A DNA stretch of 64,000 bases from Aphrocallistes beatrix (Eukaryota; Porifera; Hexactinellida; Sceptrulophora; Aphrocallistidae). The notes below the pieces were generated by a model. It was not told the origin of the DNA, made no database searches, and worked only from the letters and a program-made list of their open reading frames with translations. The translations under genes and the position numbers were made by a program. Position 1 is the first letter of the stretch. Each line of letters starts with the position of its first letter. Positions 32,957 through 44,544 of the stretch are shown here, piece after piece. The stretch is taken from contig OY725496.1 in NCBI GenBank assembly GCA_963281255.1, positions 3,038,001 through 3,102,000 on the forward strand, given 5' to 3'.

Positions 32957-35444
32957 TCATTTCATTGAAACTTCACTGTTTCCGACATAACTCCAATCTT
33001 GTCGGCATAACGGGCATTTTCTTTTGGATTGTTGTACATTTCTAATCCATTTCTGAATGCAATGCAGATGGAAACAATGGCGACACTTTCCTTCAGCCAT
33101 TGGGCAGTTGTCGTCTGGAGCTCTGCAGTCTGGACAACAGGCCTCAAATTCAAATCTATGAATAATTATTGTCAATAGAGATACAGCCAGGGACTTCTCG
33201 TCCCACTGGCCCTAAGTATAGTCATCAAAACTTCTCTGATGGGGAGGACCCGAAATATACTGAATGATGAAAGTGTCAACACTTTGCCGAAAAATATTCG
33301 TTCACAGGTAGTATATTGTATGGCCCATAGGCGTAAAGATTTCCCGTTTTATTGAAAAGGGGGGAGGGGGATTCAAGCCAGATTTTTTTTTCAATTTTAG
33401 ACACTGAAATATCAATATTCAGCAATTTTGTCACCCACTGAGAAAAATTATGTTAATTTAGCGCACTGGTCGGGTTTATGATCTTTTATCAAAGTTCGCA
33501 CATTCTGGATCGCGAACAATGGCGGCGCTAAGGGGGAGCTGAGGATAAAGGAAATTTCGTGAAAATTGGCTGTGAGAAGACTATCGACAGTGCTGGGATC
33601 CGGGGAACGTAGATTGTAATTTTGTTAAGATCAGTAACGAGAACGCAATCTTTTTATGAGGATCAGCTAATTCCCTGTTTACTGGTAATATTTCTCATGC
33701 TATGAAGGACATAGGTTTTGCAAAATAAGGGATAAACAAGGATAGTTTATTCATTGATTGTGAGGCGTTCAAATTTTTGATCGAAAGTAAGTTAGCGGTG
33801 GCAAGGCCCGATTGAATTGAGAGTCAGTAGGTTTTAGATTGGGTATAAACATGGAAATGCTATGTTGAATAGTTTCTAAGTTGAAGCAAAAATAGTAAAA
33901 TAACAAAACGCTGCGTAATCATGATTTAGCAGATTTCGAAAACTGAAAGGTTAGGTGCAAATTTACATATATCATCCCACCCTCACAAAAAAATTCAAGT
34001 CATTATCTTTTATATTCATACTAGAGAGGAATTACGGTCCGACACTATCTCACTTTAGACTGTGCAAATATAGGATCATGATCCAATATAGACAACACAC
34101 TAAAAATGAACATCTAGGCGAAAGTATGTCCTGCAGAGGGGCATATGCTAGATGCATCGCCCGATCCGTCACTGGGAATTCATATCCTCTAATTTCGGAG
34201 ACCTTGCCAAAATACAACTCTTTGGGTTAGTGCGATGAATATTCAGTCGACAAACTGATAGTGCAGCTCCATTGAGTGACTCATAAGGCACGAAATGTGA
34301 ATATTATAATACTCTGAATTCTGATTGGGTTAATACATTTTGACATATTTTGTGGAAAGGTGTGAACATTTTGCAGAATTTGCACCTAGGTTCAAATCTC
34401 CACCAATTAAGGTTGGCCTTTCCTATGGGCATTTTGTTTTTTATCAAAAATTTGCCAAAAGTCCTTTTTAACCATTTTAGGATAACTAAAGGGGTTCTAA
34501 ACAATAATTTTGATTTTTAGAATTTCAATGTTAATATTTCGCCACTTAGAGCCACTTGTACCACCTGGTGTCGCCTAAAAAAGGACACATTTTGTCTCAT
34601 ATCCATAACTTCTTTGAACCATGTCAGATCATCATTTTAATGCTAAATTCGTGCTCAGCACTAAATTTCCAGCAATTTAATATATATATTGGACATATTT
34701 GGAGAAATTCTTTGGCTGCGGGTTCCTAACAACGGCCAGGAATGTTAAAAAATTTCTGGCCGTTGCTATGCACGGACATCCAAAAACTTCTCCAAATATG
34801 GTCAATATATATATCAAATTGCTGGAAATTTAGTGCTGAGCACGAATTTAGTATTAAAATGATGATCTGACATGGTTCGAAGAAGTTATTGATCTCGAAT
34901 TCCGGTGGACACTATCGAATGTGGTCATTTTTGGGTGGCCAGTCAGCAATGACCATTTTTTCGTACTTTTGATTGAGAAAAATTTGATATACCATATTTT
35001 GAAGTGAAGGTATATATACGGTCCAAACTTGTTGCAATTTGGCCGAACCGAATTTCCAGGAGCGAGCAGACGGATGTATGGAAAGCACAAAGTAATGAAT
35101 GACTCGGGGATTTTTCGGTTGGGGCCGAGATCGGGTCAAGATTATTAGTCAATCCCTAAACCATTTACTAATACTAAATCCTAGGAGTTATTGTGTAAAT
35201 GTGCAATAAAGGAAATGCATTACGCGATCCATCAGTTTCCCCTTCCCTAGAACATTGAACGAATCATGCCATTCCAAAATAAAGGTCCTTAGTAAACTCT
35301 AAAATATCATTAAGAATGAGTGTTGAAGTATTACCTGCAAATACCACAATCATCTTCAGGTGCAATCCACTTCCAGAATGCTACTGCATGCCACTTTATG
35401 ATACGCACATCAAAATCGATTTCGTCATCCTTTGAACTAGACAT
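32957..35444 (-). CDS. ANAPC11: Anaphase-promoting complex subunit 11 (two exons)
   Basis: RING-H2 catalytic subunit of the anaphase-promoting complex, the ubiquitin ligase that drives mitotic exit. Exon 1 is 35444-35335 and exon 2 is 33155-32957; TGCAG|GTAATA joins CATAG|ATTTGA with an Arg codon split across the junction, giving 102 residues. Exon 1 has 'HAVAFWKWIAPEDDCGICR', exon 2 'FEACCPDCRAPDDNCP', 'CRHCFHLHCIQKW' and 'CPLCRQDW', which provide the full set of RING-H2 Cys/His zinc ligands in the APC11 spacing. Slightly longer than the 84-residue human protein because of N- and C-terminal extensions. The 2.2-kb intron holds repeats. Confidence 0.95.
34604..34885. repeat. Foldback (inverted repeat) element
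   Basis: Left arm 'gtcagatcatcattttaat...ttcgtgctcagcactaaatt' is mirrored on the right by 'aatttagtgctgagcacgaa...atgatgatctgac'. Arms of about 130 bp surround a short centre near 34750 that itself repeats 'ggccaggaatg' and 'ctggccgttg'. No coding capacity. Confidence 0.85.
34880..35000. repeat. Dispersed repeat, copy 1
   Basis: Shares 'gaagttattgatct', 'ccggtggacactatcgaat'-like and 'gatataccatattttgaagt' phrases with the complement of 50330-50465, in the same order and with small differences. Confidence 0.75.
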
Positions 35445-37653
35445 TTGCTAAATTATAATTAACTTATAATTAATTGACTATTAAATATTACCCTAAATGA
35501 ATTAAGAAAAATTAACGGCTCAAAGTTGTATTTATAGTATTTTGAAATATAAAAACTTAATATTGTTTTGGCCTTAATTTATCCCGAAATTCGAAAAAAT
35601 TCCTTTTTATTTCGATTATTTCATTTATGAAACCAGGCATCTGTAGAGATGCTGGCGTAATAATTCCAGGTAATTAACAACGATAGTTTATTGTGGTACT
35701 GTCGTGCAATGAGTGAAGCGGCATACGTATGATGTATGGAAAACGTGTTAATTTTTTTTGCAGAGGTGTGAAAATTTGGCTAATTAGGCATTCGAAATTA
35801 AGATATAACATCATGCAAATTGAACTCGTCCTCAACGAATTAACAAATGTTCAAGTATCTACTGATGAAAATAATTTCATTAGCACGCTTGTACATGAAT
35901 ACGTAAAAAATTATATAAAATCCGAATGCTCTCATTCAAATAAAGGTTTAGTCGATCAAATCCCCCGATGGGTAATTTACCCCTAATTCCCGACCACTGT
36001 CTTTTGGAAAATTGAATTAAATCTTTGTCAAGAGACATCGTGATAAAACGCTATAATACAAGTTAATGAAGTGAAGATGCGTTTTTAAAATTCCTCTCCC
36101 ATATTTTTTAGAATTCGGGCTCAGCCTATCCAGCACCTTTGTCATTGCGAGTACTTTGTACTGGACAAAGCAACCCTTCTGGACTTTACCAACAAAATCA
36201 AAGCAAGTCACCAACCAATACCTGACAGTCATTTCGTTAACACATGTTATGATTTTACCGACAAAATAGTGTTTTATATTATACTATATTTCCTGAATAA
36301 TCGCCGGGGAGATTCTTCAGGGAAAAACTGTAATTATAATAATTAGTAACGCCAGTACATAATTTAGTAGACACGGTGCTACCGTATAGTATACGTACTG
36401 GTAGCCCCGAGTTATGGTGGGATGCTTGAATAATCGCCGGGCGATTCAGAGGAATACGGCAACTTCATAATGATGAATAAGAGAGTTTAACAAGTTTTTT
36501 AAAATTTTCTAAATCGAGCCATCTTACCGAAGCTTAAGGTTGGTTGGATTGGTTTTATGAATTTCTAATGAAACTTTCGAATGACGGCACTGTTACTCCA
36601 TAGCAACGACACTTCAACCCAGGAATATGAGCACATTCTATTCAATAATCTGTACTTCGAAATAACATACATATACTATGTTAATATTTTCATTATACAT
36701 AGCAATAATCAATAATATGTGTATATTTTCACCCTTTTATACGCATATTTTCACACCGACGAATTTTTGAAAATTATCCAAGAGATTAAATCTCAACGAT
36801 TGATCTGGGGTATCAAGGGATAGAATCCGAATATCATGTCTTGAACTATATGTTAAATATTTTGTTTGTTCCTATAATAATAGTAACCAAAATAGCGACT
36901 TTTCGAGATAGCTCTACATCTGAAAATCGTCCTAAAGGTCCAATCTAGAAGTCATGTTTTTATGACAGAATTTCTTTTTTTACATATCGCCTGTACTGTC
37001 CGGTAACATGAACTATCTACGGTAGAGTCGATTTGTGTGAAGATTTTACGCACATTTCCCTATCCTAATGGGGCATTGTTCCAGCCTTCATTTACAACTA
37101 TAGTTGAATCCAAATCTAGTTGTCAATAGTAATTTAATAATCCAAAACAAGTGGTGATGGTTCGATTATTTTTCCTGCCACTTAGAAAAAGTTATAAATT
37201 ATTTCCTCCTACTACTTAGACATTCATCCGTGCGGTTATATTCATTGAAAAGTATCCTATATTGAATATTACTTTTTCATCTGGTGCTAAATGGGGCAAA
37301 AAATTACAATCACCTGCAATTATTCGAGGATAAATTGTATCTTACTTTGTGTTGGGGAATTTGAGTGTGCCCCAACTGGCCACACCCTTATGCGATACAT
37401 TCCTATATACAGTAGGGTTCGCACAACCTCGGGTTTACAAGGAAGGTGTTGCATCATTTCCTTCTTAGCCCATTTTATATGGGGAAGCAATATAAATTAG
37501 ATTCTACTATAAATAGGAAACCCAAGTAAACTACGAGTTTAATAATCACTAATACGCGTATCTCACTGTATTAAGAACGTGTACTTGTCTCTGGCAATAT
37601 CAAATTCACAAACTTTAATTAATAAATTAAATCACCACTGAATACATAGAGCA
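35445..37653. other. Intergenic spacer, no gene seen
   Basis: AT-rich, upstream of ANAPC11. At 35735-35765 'ttttttttgcagaggtgtgaaaattt' recurs in complement at 63960-63988, so it belongs to a dispersed repeat. 'gaataatcgccggg' is present twice (36295 and 36428). No protein domain recognised. Confidence 0.5.
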
Positions 37654-38175
37654 TCAAGCAAAAACAGTCTGCTCACTCACAGTCACGCGTTCTAGTGTCG
37701 GCCCCCAATACCCAGTGTAATAGTCTGACTGGTCAGCTGGTCCTACTATCTGCAGGGCTATCAGAATAATGTCGATCAAGTGTCCGAGTAGGAAGAATCC
37801 TACCGTGGATAGTTTGAGGAAACCGATGGCCACATATCCCAAGTAAAATCTATCCAACCCAAGAAACCCGAAGAATACTGACAACCCCAGAGCGATGCCG
37901 TAATCGCGTCTGCCTTTCACATAACGGCAAGTCACATTCTTATAAAATCCGATGGTGAATCCATCGTACACAGTTCCGCCGCATTTCACACCCATCCTAG
38001 GGAAGCAAGGAACTTCAACAAATCGCAATAGGGTACAGTTTACAGCGGCTTGAGTGTAATTGTCTATGGTTGCATCCATACAGGTATATTGGGACGGAAG
38101 CAGGCTTGCGGGGGTACATGAAGAGGTAGTTGATTGGATGAGAAAAGTTGAGAGTAGAAATATATACAGAATCAT
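37654..38175 (-). CDS. TM2D1: TM2 domain-containing protein 1
   Basis: Small two-pass membrane protein. An upstream in-frame Met exists at 38292, but the Met at 38175 is followed at once by a signal peptide (MILYIFLLSTFLIQS), so I prefer it (173 residues). The luminal part has 'SQYTCMDATIDNYTQAAVNCT' and paired cysteines as in TM2D1. The TM2 module reads 'GIALGLSVFFGFLGLDRFYLGY', 'IGFLKLSTVGFFLLGHLIDIILI', with the DRF motif between the helices. The tail 'ALQIVGPADQSDYYTGYWGP' matches the TM2D1 'QIVGPSDGSSY' ending. TM2D1 was reported as an amyloid-beta binding protein and is linked to Notch function in flies. Intronless. Confidence 0.93.
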   Translation of the reverse strand: MILYIFLLSTFLIQSTTSSCTPASLLPSQYTCMDATIDNYTQAAVNCTLLRFVEVPCFPRMGVKCGGTVYDGFTIGFYKNVTCRYVKGRRDYGIALGLSVFFGFLGLDRFYLGYVAIGFLKLSTVGFFLLGHLIDIILIALQIVGPADQSDYYTGYWGPTLERVTVSEQTVFA

Positions 38176-38292
38176 CTCCTTCGAGAAAGTATAACTACTA
38201 ATATGATTAGGTATATGAATTAAGTTTATCCATTCCTTGAGTATTGAACATAAAGTTAATATAAACAAAAGATCATGGTTCAACACCAACAT

Positions 38293-38659
38293 TTCACTTA
38301 GAACAACTTTCTAATACGGATGGATAACACCCAAGGAATTTTCTAGGAGCGCGAGACGCTCCGTTAGGCGTATGATTTTAAGCTGCAAAGTGTTTAGGAG
38401 CGTAAAAATTCAGAAAAATACCCAATTTACCCAATATTATAATGTCATTTAGCCAATTAGGCGTATGAAAATTTAGAAATTTTAAATTAGGAGCGTATCT
38501 CTGGAAGGCTGTATAATACCCTGATAACACCATATCACAAAAATATGAAATAAAGTATTTATGAAAGCTATGTTAATTCTGAGCAATGAATGGAAAGTTG
38601 TTAAGCAATACAATTAATTCACACCAGGAAAGCTAAGACACTGTAGTCCGCAGAGTGAG
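38293..38659. other. Spacer TM2D1-SLC9A8
   Basis: Both neighbours are on the minus strand. The phrase 'taggagcg' recurs four times between 38345 and 38500 in a degenerate way. No gene seen. Confidence 0.45.
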
Positions 38660-40573
38660 TTAGTCATTCTTCATGGGATCTCCCAACTCGATCTCTTCAT
38701 CACTGCTTCCTTGATTCAATGTAAACAATCTCCTGCTATCTTCATTGTTTAACACCTGTGAAGCAGGAGTATATTTGTTTCTTTGGAAGAAAGGCATAAA
38801 ATACTTATAGTCCAACTGGACAAACCCTTTCATTGCTGTAGTCTTTCCTTTGTCAAAGTCCTCGGTAAGCCCCTTGCTAATCCCGGCAGTATACCAATTC
38901 TCGTTCTTACTTAAAGACATCTGGTTGTTTTGCGTGTTGTCTGGCGCTTTGAGCAGACACTTGAGCAAGAGGCTAGTGGAGCCTCCGAAGACAAGAATGG
39001 TGAAGAGGACGATGACAAGCGTGGTGGTCACGATGGCCCGAGCTGCATCTTGGTCGTCTTTGAATAAAGCCACCTCCCTGAGGTTTATGGCGAGAGCAAA
39101 TGCAATCGCCCCGCGAAGACCACTGTAAAACATTATGAACTGCATCCGGCGGGTGATCTTGTTCTGCCGAAATAGGTTGACAAGGGAGGAAAGAGGAAAT
39201 ATGTTAGCTGCTCGTGCTAACAGAATTAGAATGAGACTGAATATTATGAAAAAAGGATGGAATAAATGATCAAAGCTGAATATAGCCAGACCAAGGTAGG
39301 CAAAGACACAAGTCTCAGCCATGAATGAGATGGTACGTAGAGTGACATCCATGGTTGTCTGAGTACGCTCCGAGAGGTTGGGGTGCGTGTAGTGAGACAT
39401 TGTAATACCTCCAAACAGAATGGACATTATCCCGGAGAGCTTGAGCGACTCTGCGAGGACATAGGGTGCGTATGCGGCGATTATTAGTACTGAGAATTCG
39501 AAGGAAGGGGTGCGGCGAAAGGCGAAGTGCTTCATGATGAGAGCACTAGCCAGCCCGAAAATGATCCCAATGCCAGCAGAACCGAAAAATAGCAAAAAGA
39601 AGTACCCAACGGTCTGTAGAAGCACCAGGGCCGTGTTGCTGCCTCCACCCAGCCGCGCGAACTCGATCACCGTCTTGGTGAGTACAATAGAGACTGCGTC
39701 GTTGAGAACGCTCTCCCCAAACACCAGCATCTTGAGGAGGGGGCTCACGTCGATGGCGTGAAATATGGCGAGTGTTGCCACAGGGTCCACCGCCGAGATG
39801 AGGGAGCCAAACGCCAAGCTTTGCGCGATGTTCAGATGGAGAATGAGTCCCGTCTTGCTGAGTAGCCACACTCCGAGACCGACAATAACCGCAGACAGAA
39901 TCGTACCCAGAACAGCGAAGGTAAGGATGGAGCCTATGTTGTGAAAAAAGTTCCACTTGTGCATCGAATAGCCAGACTCGAAAATGATAGGAGGCAGGAG
40001 GAGAAGGAAAAAGAAAGTGGGGGCAAATGACATGTGTGAACTAGCTGAAGAGGAGCCAAAATGTTGTGCTAGTGCAAGACAAAGCCCGATCATAGAGCCG
40101 ATGATTACAGACACGATGCTCTCTGGAAGTAGGTGCAGTCTCAATTTGGTTAGGATATGAATGAAAAAAATACAGATGATGAGCACCCCCAGGATGACAA
40201 GGATGTCAGTGCTCTTCGACTGCTCTTCGTCCAGCTCATCGGGAGGCGAGGTTGAAGAAGTGAGGGTGCAGTTCGCAGCGGAGCTAGTAGACTTGTAAGT
40301 GCTTGGGGAAGTAGTATTAACGGGAATATGAGAGACGGAAGCAATGGACGTAGGGAGAGTGGCAGGGATAAAACTGGAAATTTCAGACGTGGGTGTAGAA
40401 TCAAGGGGTATGGTGCTGGCTGTATCTGGAGTAGGAGTAGGAGTAGGAGGGATATACCTGATCATGATAGATGAGGGGCGAGTATGAGAGCGGTATAGAG
40501 TAGAGGATTGGAATTCGTGTGGATCGATGGTTCTAATGGTTAGAATAATTCCAAGCAATGGAAGAATATTCAT
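38660..40573 (-). CDS. SLC9A8: Sodium/proton exchanger 8 (NHE8)
   Basis: Electroneutral Na+(K+)/H+ antiporter of Golgi/endosomes and apical membranes, 637 residues. A signal-like N-terminus is followed by a Ser/Thr/Pro-rich loop (about residues 25-110, including TPTPTPTP and Asn-glycosylation sites), then 'LRLHLLPES' and twelve or so membrane segments. Family motifs: 'FFLLLLPPIIFESGYS' (189-203), 'SAVDPVATLAIF' (260-271), ion-binding Asn291-Asp292 in 'GESVLNDAVSIVLT', and 'SGLRGAIAFAL'. The tail has 'LKGFVQLDYKYFMPFF'-like sequence typical of NHE8 ('LKGFVWLDAKYLNPFF' in vertebrates). One exon, where vertebrate NHE8 has many. The Ser/Thr stalk is longer than in vertebrates. Confidence 0.95.
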   Translation of the reverse strand: MNILPLLGIILTIRTIDPHEFQSSTLYRSHTRPSSIMIRYIPPTPTPTPDTASTIPLDSTPTSEISSFIPATLPTSIASVSHIPVNTTSPSTYKSTSSAANCTLTSSTSPPDELDEEQSKSTDILVILGVLIICIFFIHILTKLRLHLLPESIVSVIIGSMIGLCLALAQHFGSSSASSHMSFAPTFFFLLLLPPIIFESGYSMHKWNFFHNIGSILTFAVLGTILSAVIVGLGVWLLSKTGLILHLNIAQSLAFGSLISAVDPVATLAIFHAIDVSPLLKMLVFGESVLNDAVSIVLTKTVIEFARLGGGSNTALVLLQTVGYFFLLFFGSAGIGIIFGLASALIMKHFAFRRTPSFEFSVLIIAAYAPYVLAESLKLSGIMSILFGGITMSHYTHPNLSERTQTTMDVTLRTISFMAETCVFAYLGLAIFSFDHLFHPFFIIFSLILILLARAANIFPLSSLVNLFRQNKITRRMQFIMFYSGLRGAIAFALAINLREVALFKDDQDAARAIVTTTLVIVLFTILVFGGSTSLLLKCLLKAPDNTQNNQMSLSKNENWYTAGISKGLTEDFDKGKTTAMKGFVQLDYKYFMPFFQRNKYTPASQVLNNEDSRRLFTLNQGSSDEEIELGDPMKND

Positions 40574-40789
40574 TCTGCTAAAAATTAAAAAAACAACATT
40601 ATAAGTTGAAGAATCTTCAATTAGCTGGATGCCAATCCCCTTAGTGTCCCATCTCCCTCACCCCAACCAGTGCCCGCCAACAGCCTTTCAGCGTTCCAGG
40701 GGTTCGATGGCCTACTTTGAGAATGAGAATTACTGATTAAACTAACAGATATTTCACTCATTCTGATCCATGTTTATAACTAAAGACTA

Positions 40790-41114
40790 TCATGGTCCTA
40801 AGTAGTGATTAAAACCCAAGTGATTGGCTATATTTAAGTGTTTCGCGGGCTCCTTCCACCCCTCTCTCAACAACTGCCCTCCGTAGCTTCCCGGCAAAGT
40901 CCTTGCCCAGCTCTGCTTGACCTGTTTCTCAGATTCCCCCTTGTCGAGACGGATGATCTTCTGTCTCTCCTGGAGCCAGCTGGGGTTGTAATGAAACTGA
41001 AGAGAAGTCTCGATACATCGCAGGACAAACAAAGAGGAGAGGTGGATAGAGAAGCGTGTATCGTAATCTTCCTTGGCTATTTTGCAAGATTCAAGATGGT
41101 CGGTGAATGTACTG
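40790..41114 (-). CDS. Terminal coding exon of an unrecognised gene
   Basis: Minus-strand open frame beginning at a plausible acceptor (gtgcgcag|TACATT) and ending in a stop at 40790, about 107 residues. The sequence is not low-complexity and has normal amino-acid use ('DHLESCKIAKEDYDTRFSIH', 'SLQFHYNPSWLQERQKIIRL'). I do not recognise the family. The upstream exons would lie beyond the transposon block that starts at 41132. It could be an intact gene with a transposon-filled intron or a truncated remnant. Confidence 0.4.
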
Positions 41115-42354
41115 CGCACAAGAGTTGCATTTAGGGTTGCCAGATTTTCAAAAGGCCAAACCCGGACATAATTCATTCTCTAAAAAATTAACCATATGTA
41201 CTACCTGTTACCGCAGTTCAGTCTTCGATTAATACAAAATATTATTGTGGCTACCAGTAGCGTCGTGCTCGGTGGATACCAAGAATACTATTAATGTAAT
41301 ACGTTTAAGGCTAGCAAAGCCCACTATTATTGTATTAGGCTATATGGGTAACTCATAGCCTACTCTAATAATGCCTCACAGTAAATAACCAAGGATGCGG
41401 TAATAGCCGAATGGATTAATACACGGTTAGCCTAAAATCGTTAACCATGTAGGATAGGCATTAAGAATGTATTACCAGCATATATAAACATGGCATCAAA
41501 GTACATATATCCGTTGTCAAAATTACGATTAGTCATCGTATCATTGCGCAACAGGTCATTTTAAGCACTATTTTGCCAATTTTCTAAGCTGTTTAAAGCC
41601 TACTTCTAAATGTTATTAAGGTATATTTTTTGTGTATAACTAAGATTAGTACGAGTTGATTTGAAAAATTTAAAAATTTTCAATGGAATGTTGTTACATT
41701 TCTAGGTTGCTATGGTAAAGCCTTTTGATCAGTTTGAGCCATATCCTGCAAACTGTAAGAACTAGGTCTTCAAATTTGATCGTATTTGATAGGCAATTGG
41801 CTACTTCCTATTAGGTAATAATACAATTTAAACTTCTAAATTCACAGACTATAGAGTTATGCGACAATTTAGTGTTTTGGTCACGTTCTTAAAATCAACC
41901 CATAACTCAAAACTCGTTGAATTTAGAAGTTCAAGTTGTATTATCACCTAATAGGAAGTAGTCTATTGCCTATCAAACACGATCAAATTTGAAGATCTAG
42001 TTACTACAGTTTGCACGAAATGGCCAAAACTGAGCAAAATGCTTTACCATAGCAACGCAGGAATGTAATAACATTCCATTGAAAAATTCTAAATTTTTCA
42101 AATCAACTCGTACCAATCTTAGTTCGACACAAAAATCACACCTTAATACCATTTAGAAATAGGGTTAAAACAACTTAGGAAATCGCTAAAATTGTCCTTA
42201 GAATGACCTGTTGCACAATGATATGATGACTAATCGAAATTTTTCCAACGGATATATGTACTTTGATACCATGTTTATATATGCTGGTAATACATTCTTA
42301 ATGCCTATTCTGCATGGTAACGATTTTAGGCTAATCGTGTATTAATCCATTCGG

Positions 42355-43310
42355 GGGAGTTGCATTTGTCAGAATTTTGAAGCTGTCACTTGTCAGAATT
42401 TTCCTAGTTGTCACTTGTCAGAATGGTTTTTAAGAATGCTGTCACTTGTCAGAATGGTTTTTAGGACTGCTGTCACTTGTCAGAATGGTTTTTTGGCAAA
42501 CATGGAGTTGAATAGAATTGGTAGGAAAGTGAGTAGGCATTTTGAGTTTGAAATAATATAAAGTGGCACGCGAGAGTGTTTTTTTTATTTCATGAGGGTG
42601 GGTGATTGTCATTTATTATTTGGTAGAATGAATGGGAGAATGAAAGTAGTGATTCTTTAATTGCATTCAAAGAAATATCAGTGACGAAACATCCGCCATT
42701 CCTTAAAAACTATTCTGACAAGTGACAGCAGTCCTAAAAACCATTCTGACAAGTGACAGCAGTCTTAAAAACCATTCTGACAAGTGACAGCAGTCCTAAA
42801 AACCATTCTGACAAGTGACAGCAGTCCTAAAAACCATTCTGACAAGTGACAGCAGTCCTAAAAACCATTCTGACAAGTGACAGCAGTCCTAAAAACCATT
42901 CTGACAAGTGACAGCAGTCCTAAAAACCATTCTGACAAGTGACAGCAGTCTTAAAAACCATTCTGACAAGTGACAGCAGTCCTAAAAACCATTCTGACAA
43001 GTGACAGCAGTTGTAAAAACCATTCTGACAAGTGACAGCAGTCCTAAAAACCATTCTGACAAGTTACAGCAGTCCTAAAAACCATTCTGACAAGTGACAG
43101 CAGTCCTAAAAACCATTCTGACAAGTGACAGCAGTCTTAAAAACCATTCTGACAAGTGACAGCAGTCCTAAAAACCATTCTGACAAGTGACAGCAGTTGT
43201 AAAAACCATTCTGACAAGTGACAGCAGTCCTAAAAACCATTCTGACAAGTGACAACTAGGATAATTCTGACAAGTGACAGCTTCAAAATTCTGACAAATG
43301 CATGCACCCC
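42355..43310. mobile_element. MULE-like non-coding element with an internal minisatellite
   Basis: Ends GGGAGTTGCATTTGTCAG and CTGACAAATGCATGCACCCC, with an exact 10-bp duplication atccattcgg (42345-42354 and 43311-43320). A 9-10 bp duplication is typical of Mutator-like elements. It interrupts the right arm of the foldback element. Subterminal 'ctgtcacttgtcagaat' units at both ends are the seed of the internal tandem array. Confidence 0.8.
42711..43256. repeat. 31-bp minisatellite, about 17 copies
   Basis: Unit ccattctgacaagtgacagc followed by agtcctaaaaa. Copies differ only by a few substitutions (cct/ctt/tgt before taaaaa). The array is built from the subterminal repeat of the surrounding element. 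Confidence 0.95.
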
Positions 43311-43536
43311 ATCCATTCGGCTACTACTTCATCCCTAGTCCATAATTTTCAGTCTACTGTGAGGCATTATTAGAGTAGGCTATGGGTAACTCTATACTAG
43401 TATAGTATACATGAATCCTTACTATAGTCGTTACATGGACTAAGAATGAATGTAATTCTGAATGCTTTAAATCTTGTGCATATTGAAAATTGACTTGGAA
43501 TTTTTTGGTTTTCTAATTTTGGCTTCCATCATCCGT

Positions 43537-44180
43537 GGGATACCGACAATTCGCTCCACGACAATTCGCACCCGACAATTCGCACCAACGACAATTCGTA
43601 CCGCGACAATTCGTACCGCGACAATTCGCACCACAATTGTTGTTATAACAACACAAAATAAGATACAATAGGATTGTTGTTGTAACCTTGTTTTAGAATC
43701 TATTCCATCTTAACTGATTACAATAATCACCACTTGTATGTGTTTACAAATAAAAACAATTTGATTTATCAGAGAATGTGGTAAACAGGATATGCGCCAC
43801 TTGTGCCCGAAATCCAGGAAATCAAGAAGCATGGCACCGTAGCTTCAACGCCACTGTTGGGTGCCACCATCCCACAATATGGAAATTTATTGCCGCCCTC
43901 AAGCGTGAGCAGGGGTTAGTGGAAGTGAGGCAGGCTAGGTTCCTTGCTGGTAACGCTCCGACAAAGAGAAAGCGGTCTGTTTGGGAGCGAATTAAAGTAT
44001 TTAATTTTAAAATAGAACATTATATTTTGTATGTACTCGTATAATAAATTAAATTGACCAATCAAAAGTGGTACGAATTGTCGTGGTACGAATTGTCGTG
44101 ATACGAATTGTCGTGATACGAATTGTCGTTGGTGCGAATTGTCGCGGTGCGAATTGTCGTGGTGCGAATTGTCGGTATTA
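43537..44180 (+). mobile_element. MULE-like element with subterminal repeats
   Basis: Ends are GGGATACCGACAATTCG and CGAATTGTCGGTATTA, with an exact 10-bp duplication catcatccgt (43527-43536 and 44181-44190). Five to seven copies of 'cgacaattcg(t/c)acc' stand just inside each end in opposite orientation. It keeps a fragment of its transposase. Confidence 0.88.
43778..44044 (+). pseudogene. C-terminal fragment of a MULE transposase
   Basis: About 89 residues with 'EAWHRSFNATVGCHHPTIW' and 'FIAALKREQGLVEVRQARFL', the C-terminal pattern of animal MULE (FLYWCH-associated) transposases. The DDE domain is absent, so it is a remnant, which agrees with the inverted ends and 10-bp duplication around it. 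Confidence 0.75.
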
Positions 44181-44544
44181 CATCATCCGTAATACAACGC
44201 ATAAAATTTGTCAGGAACACATGCCTAGATTTTAATGATCTAGCTTTTAATTCTGGTTCTTAGTGATATTTTGCAACTTGTTATCGAGTGAATTTTCACA
44301 TTAAGTTGCTTTATTAGAAAATATATTGGAATATTGTTGCTGATCTCTGATTTTAGCGTTTTTATCAATATTTTTGCACCAAACCTGTTTCTCATTTTAA
44401 TTCTAGGCAATAACTAAAAATCCGGCTCGATAGATTGTAAGTTTCAAACCTATTATACACGAATTAAATCATATTAACTCCTTTATTAGCCTTATCTTTG
44501 GCCTACAAATTTTTTAGACTCCTCTGATTGTCCAATATTGAAAT

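Larger units (their letters stand above)
33156..35334. other. ANAPC11 intron with repeats
   Basis: Contains the foldback at 34604-34885 and, at about 34880-35000, a segment that recurs inverted at 50330-50465. Reading frames in it belong to those repeats. Confidence 0.6.
41354..43384. mobile_element. Foldback element (palindromic arms), host to a second element
   Basis: Arms of about 500 bp mirror each other around 41880: the left arm starts CATAGCCTACTCTAATAATG and the right arm ends in its complement at 43384. A repeated gggtaact flanks both ends (7 to 11 bp depending on where the end is placed). The arm ends are conserved and the middle (41600-42200) is imperfect. Non-coding. Confidence 0.8.

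Noticed and set aside
36290-36480. Duplicated 'gaataatcgccggg' phrase as a possible element
   Set aside because: Only two short copies 135 bp apart; no ends or target duplication could be defined.
42711-43256. CRISPR-like regular repeat array
   Set aside because: Units are directly adjacent with no unique spacers, the genome is animal, and the unit derives from a transposon end.
43474-43671. Frame with a 'TIRTATIRT' repeat
   Set aside because: It is the translation of the MULE subterminal repeats, not a gene.
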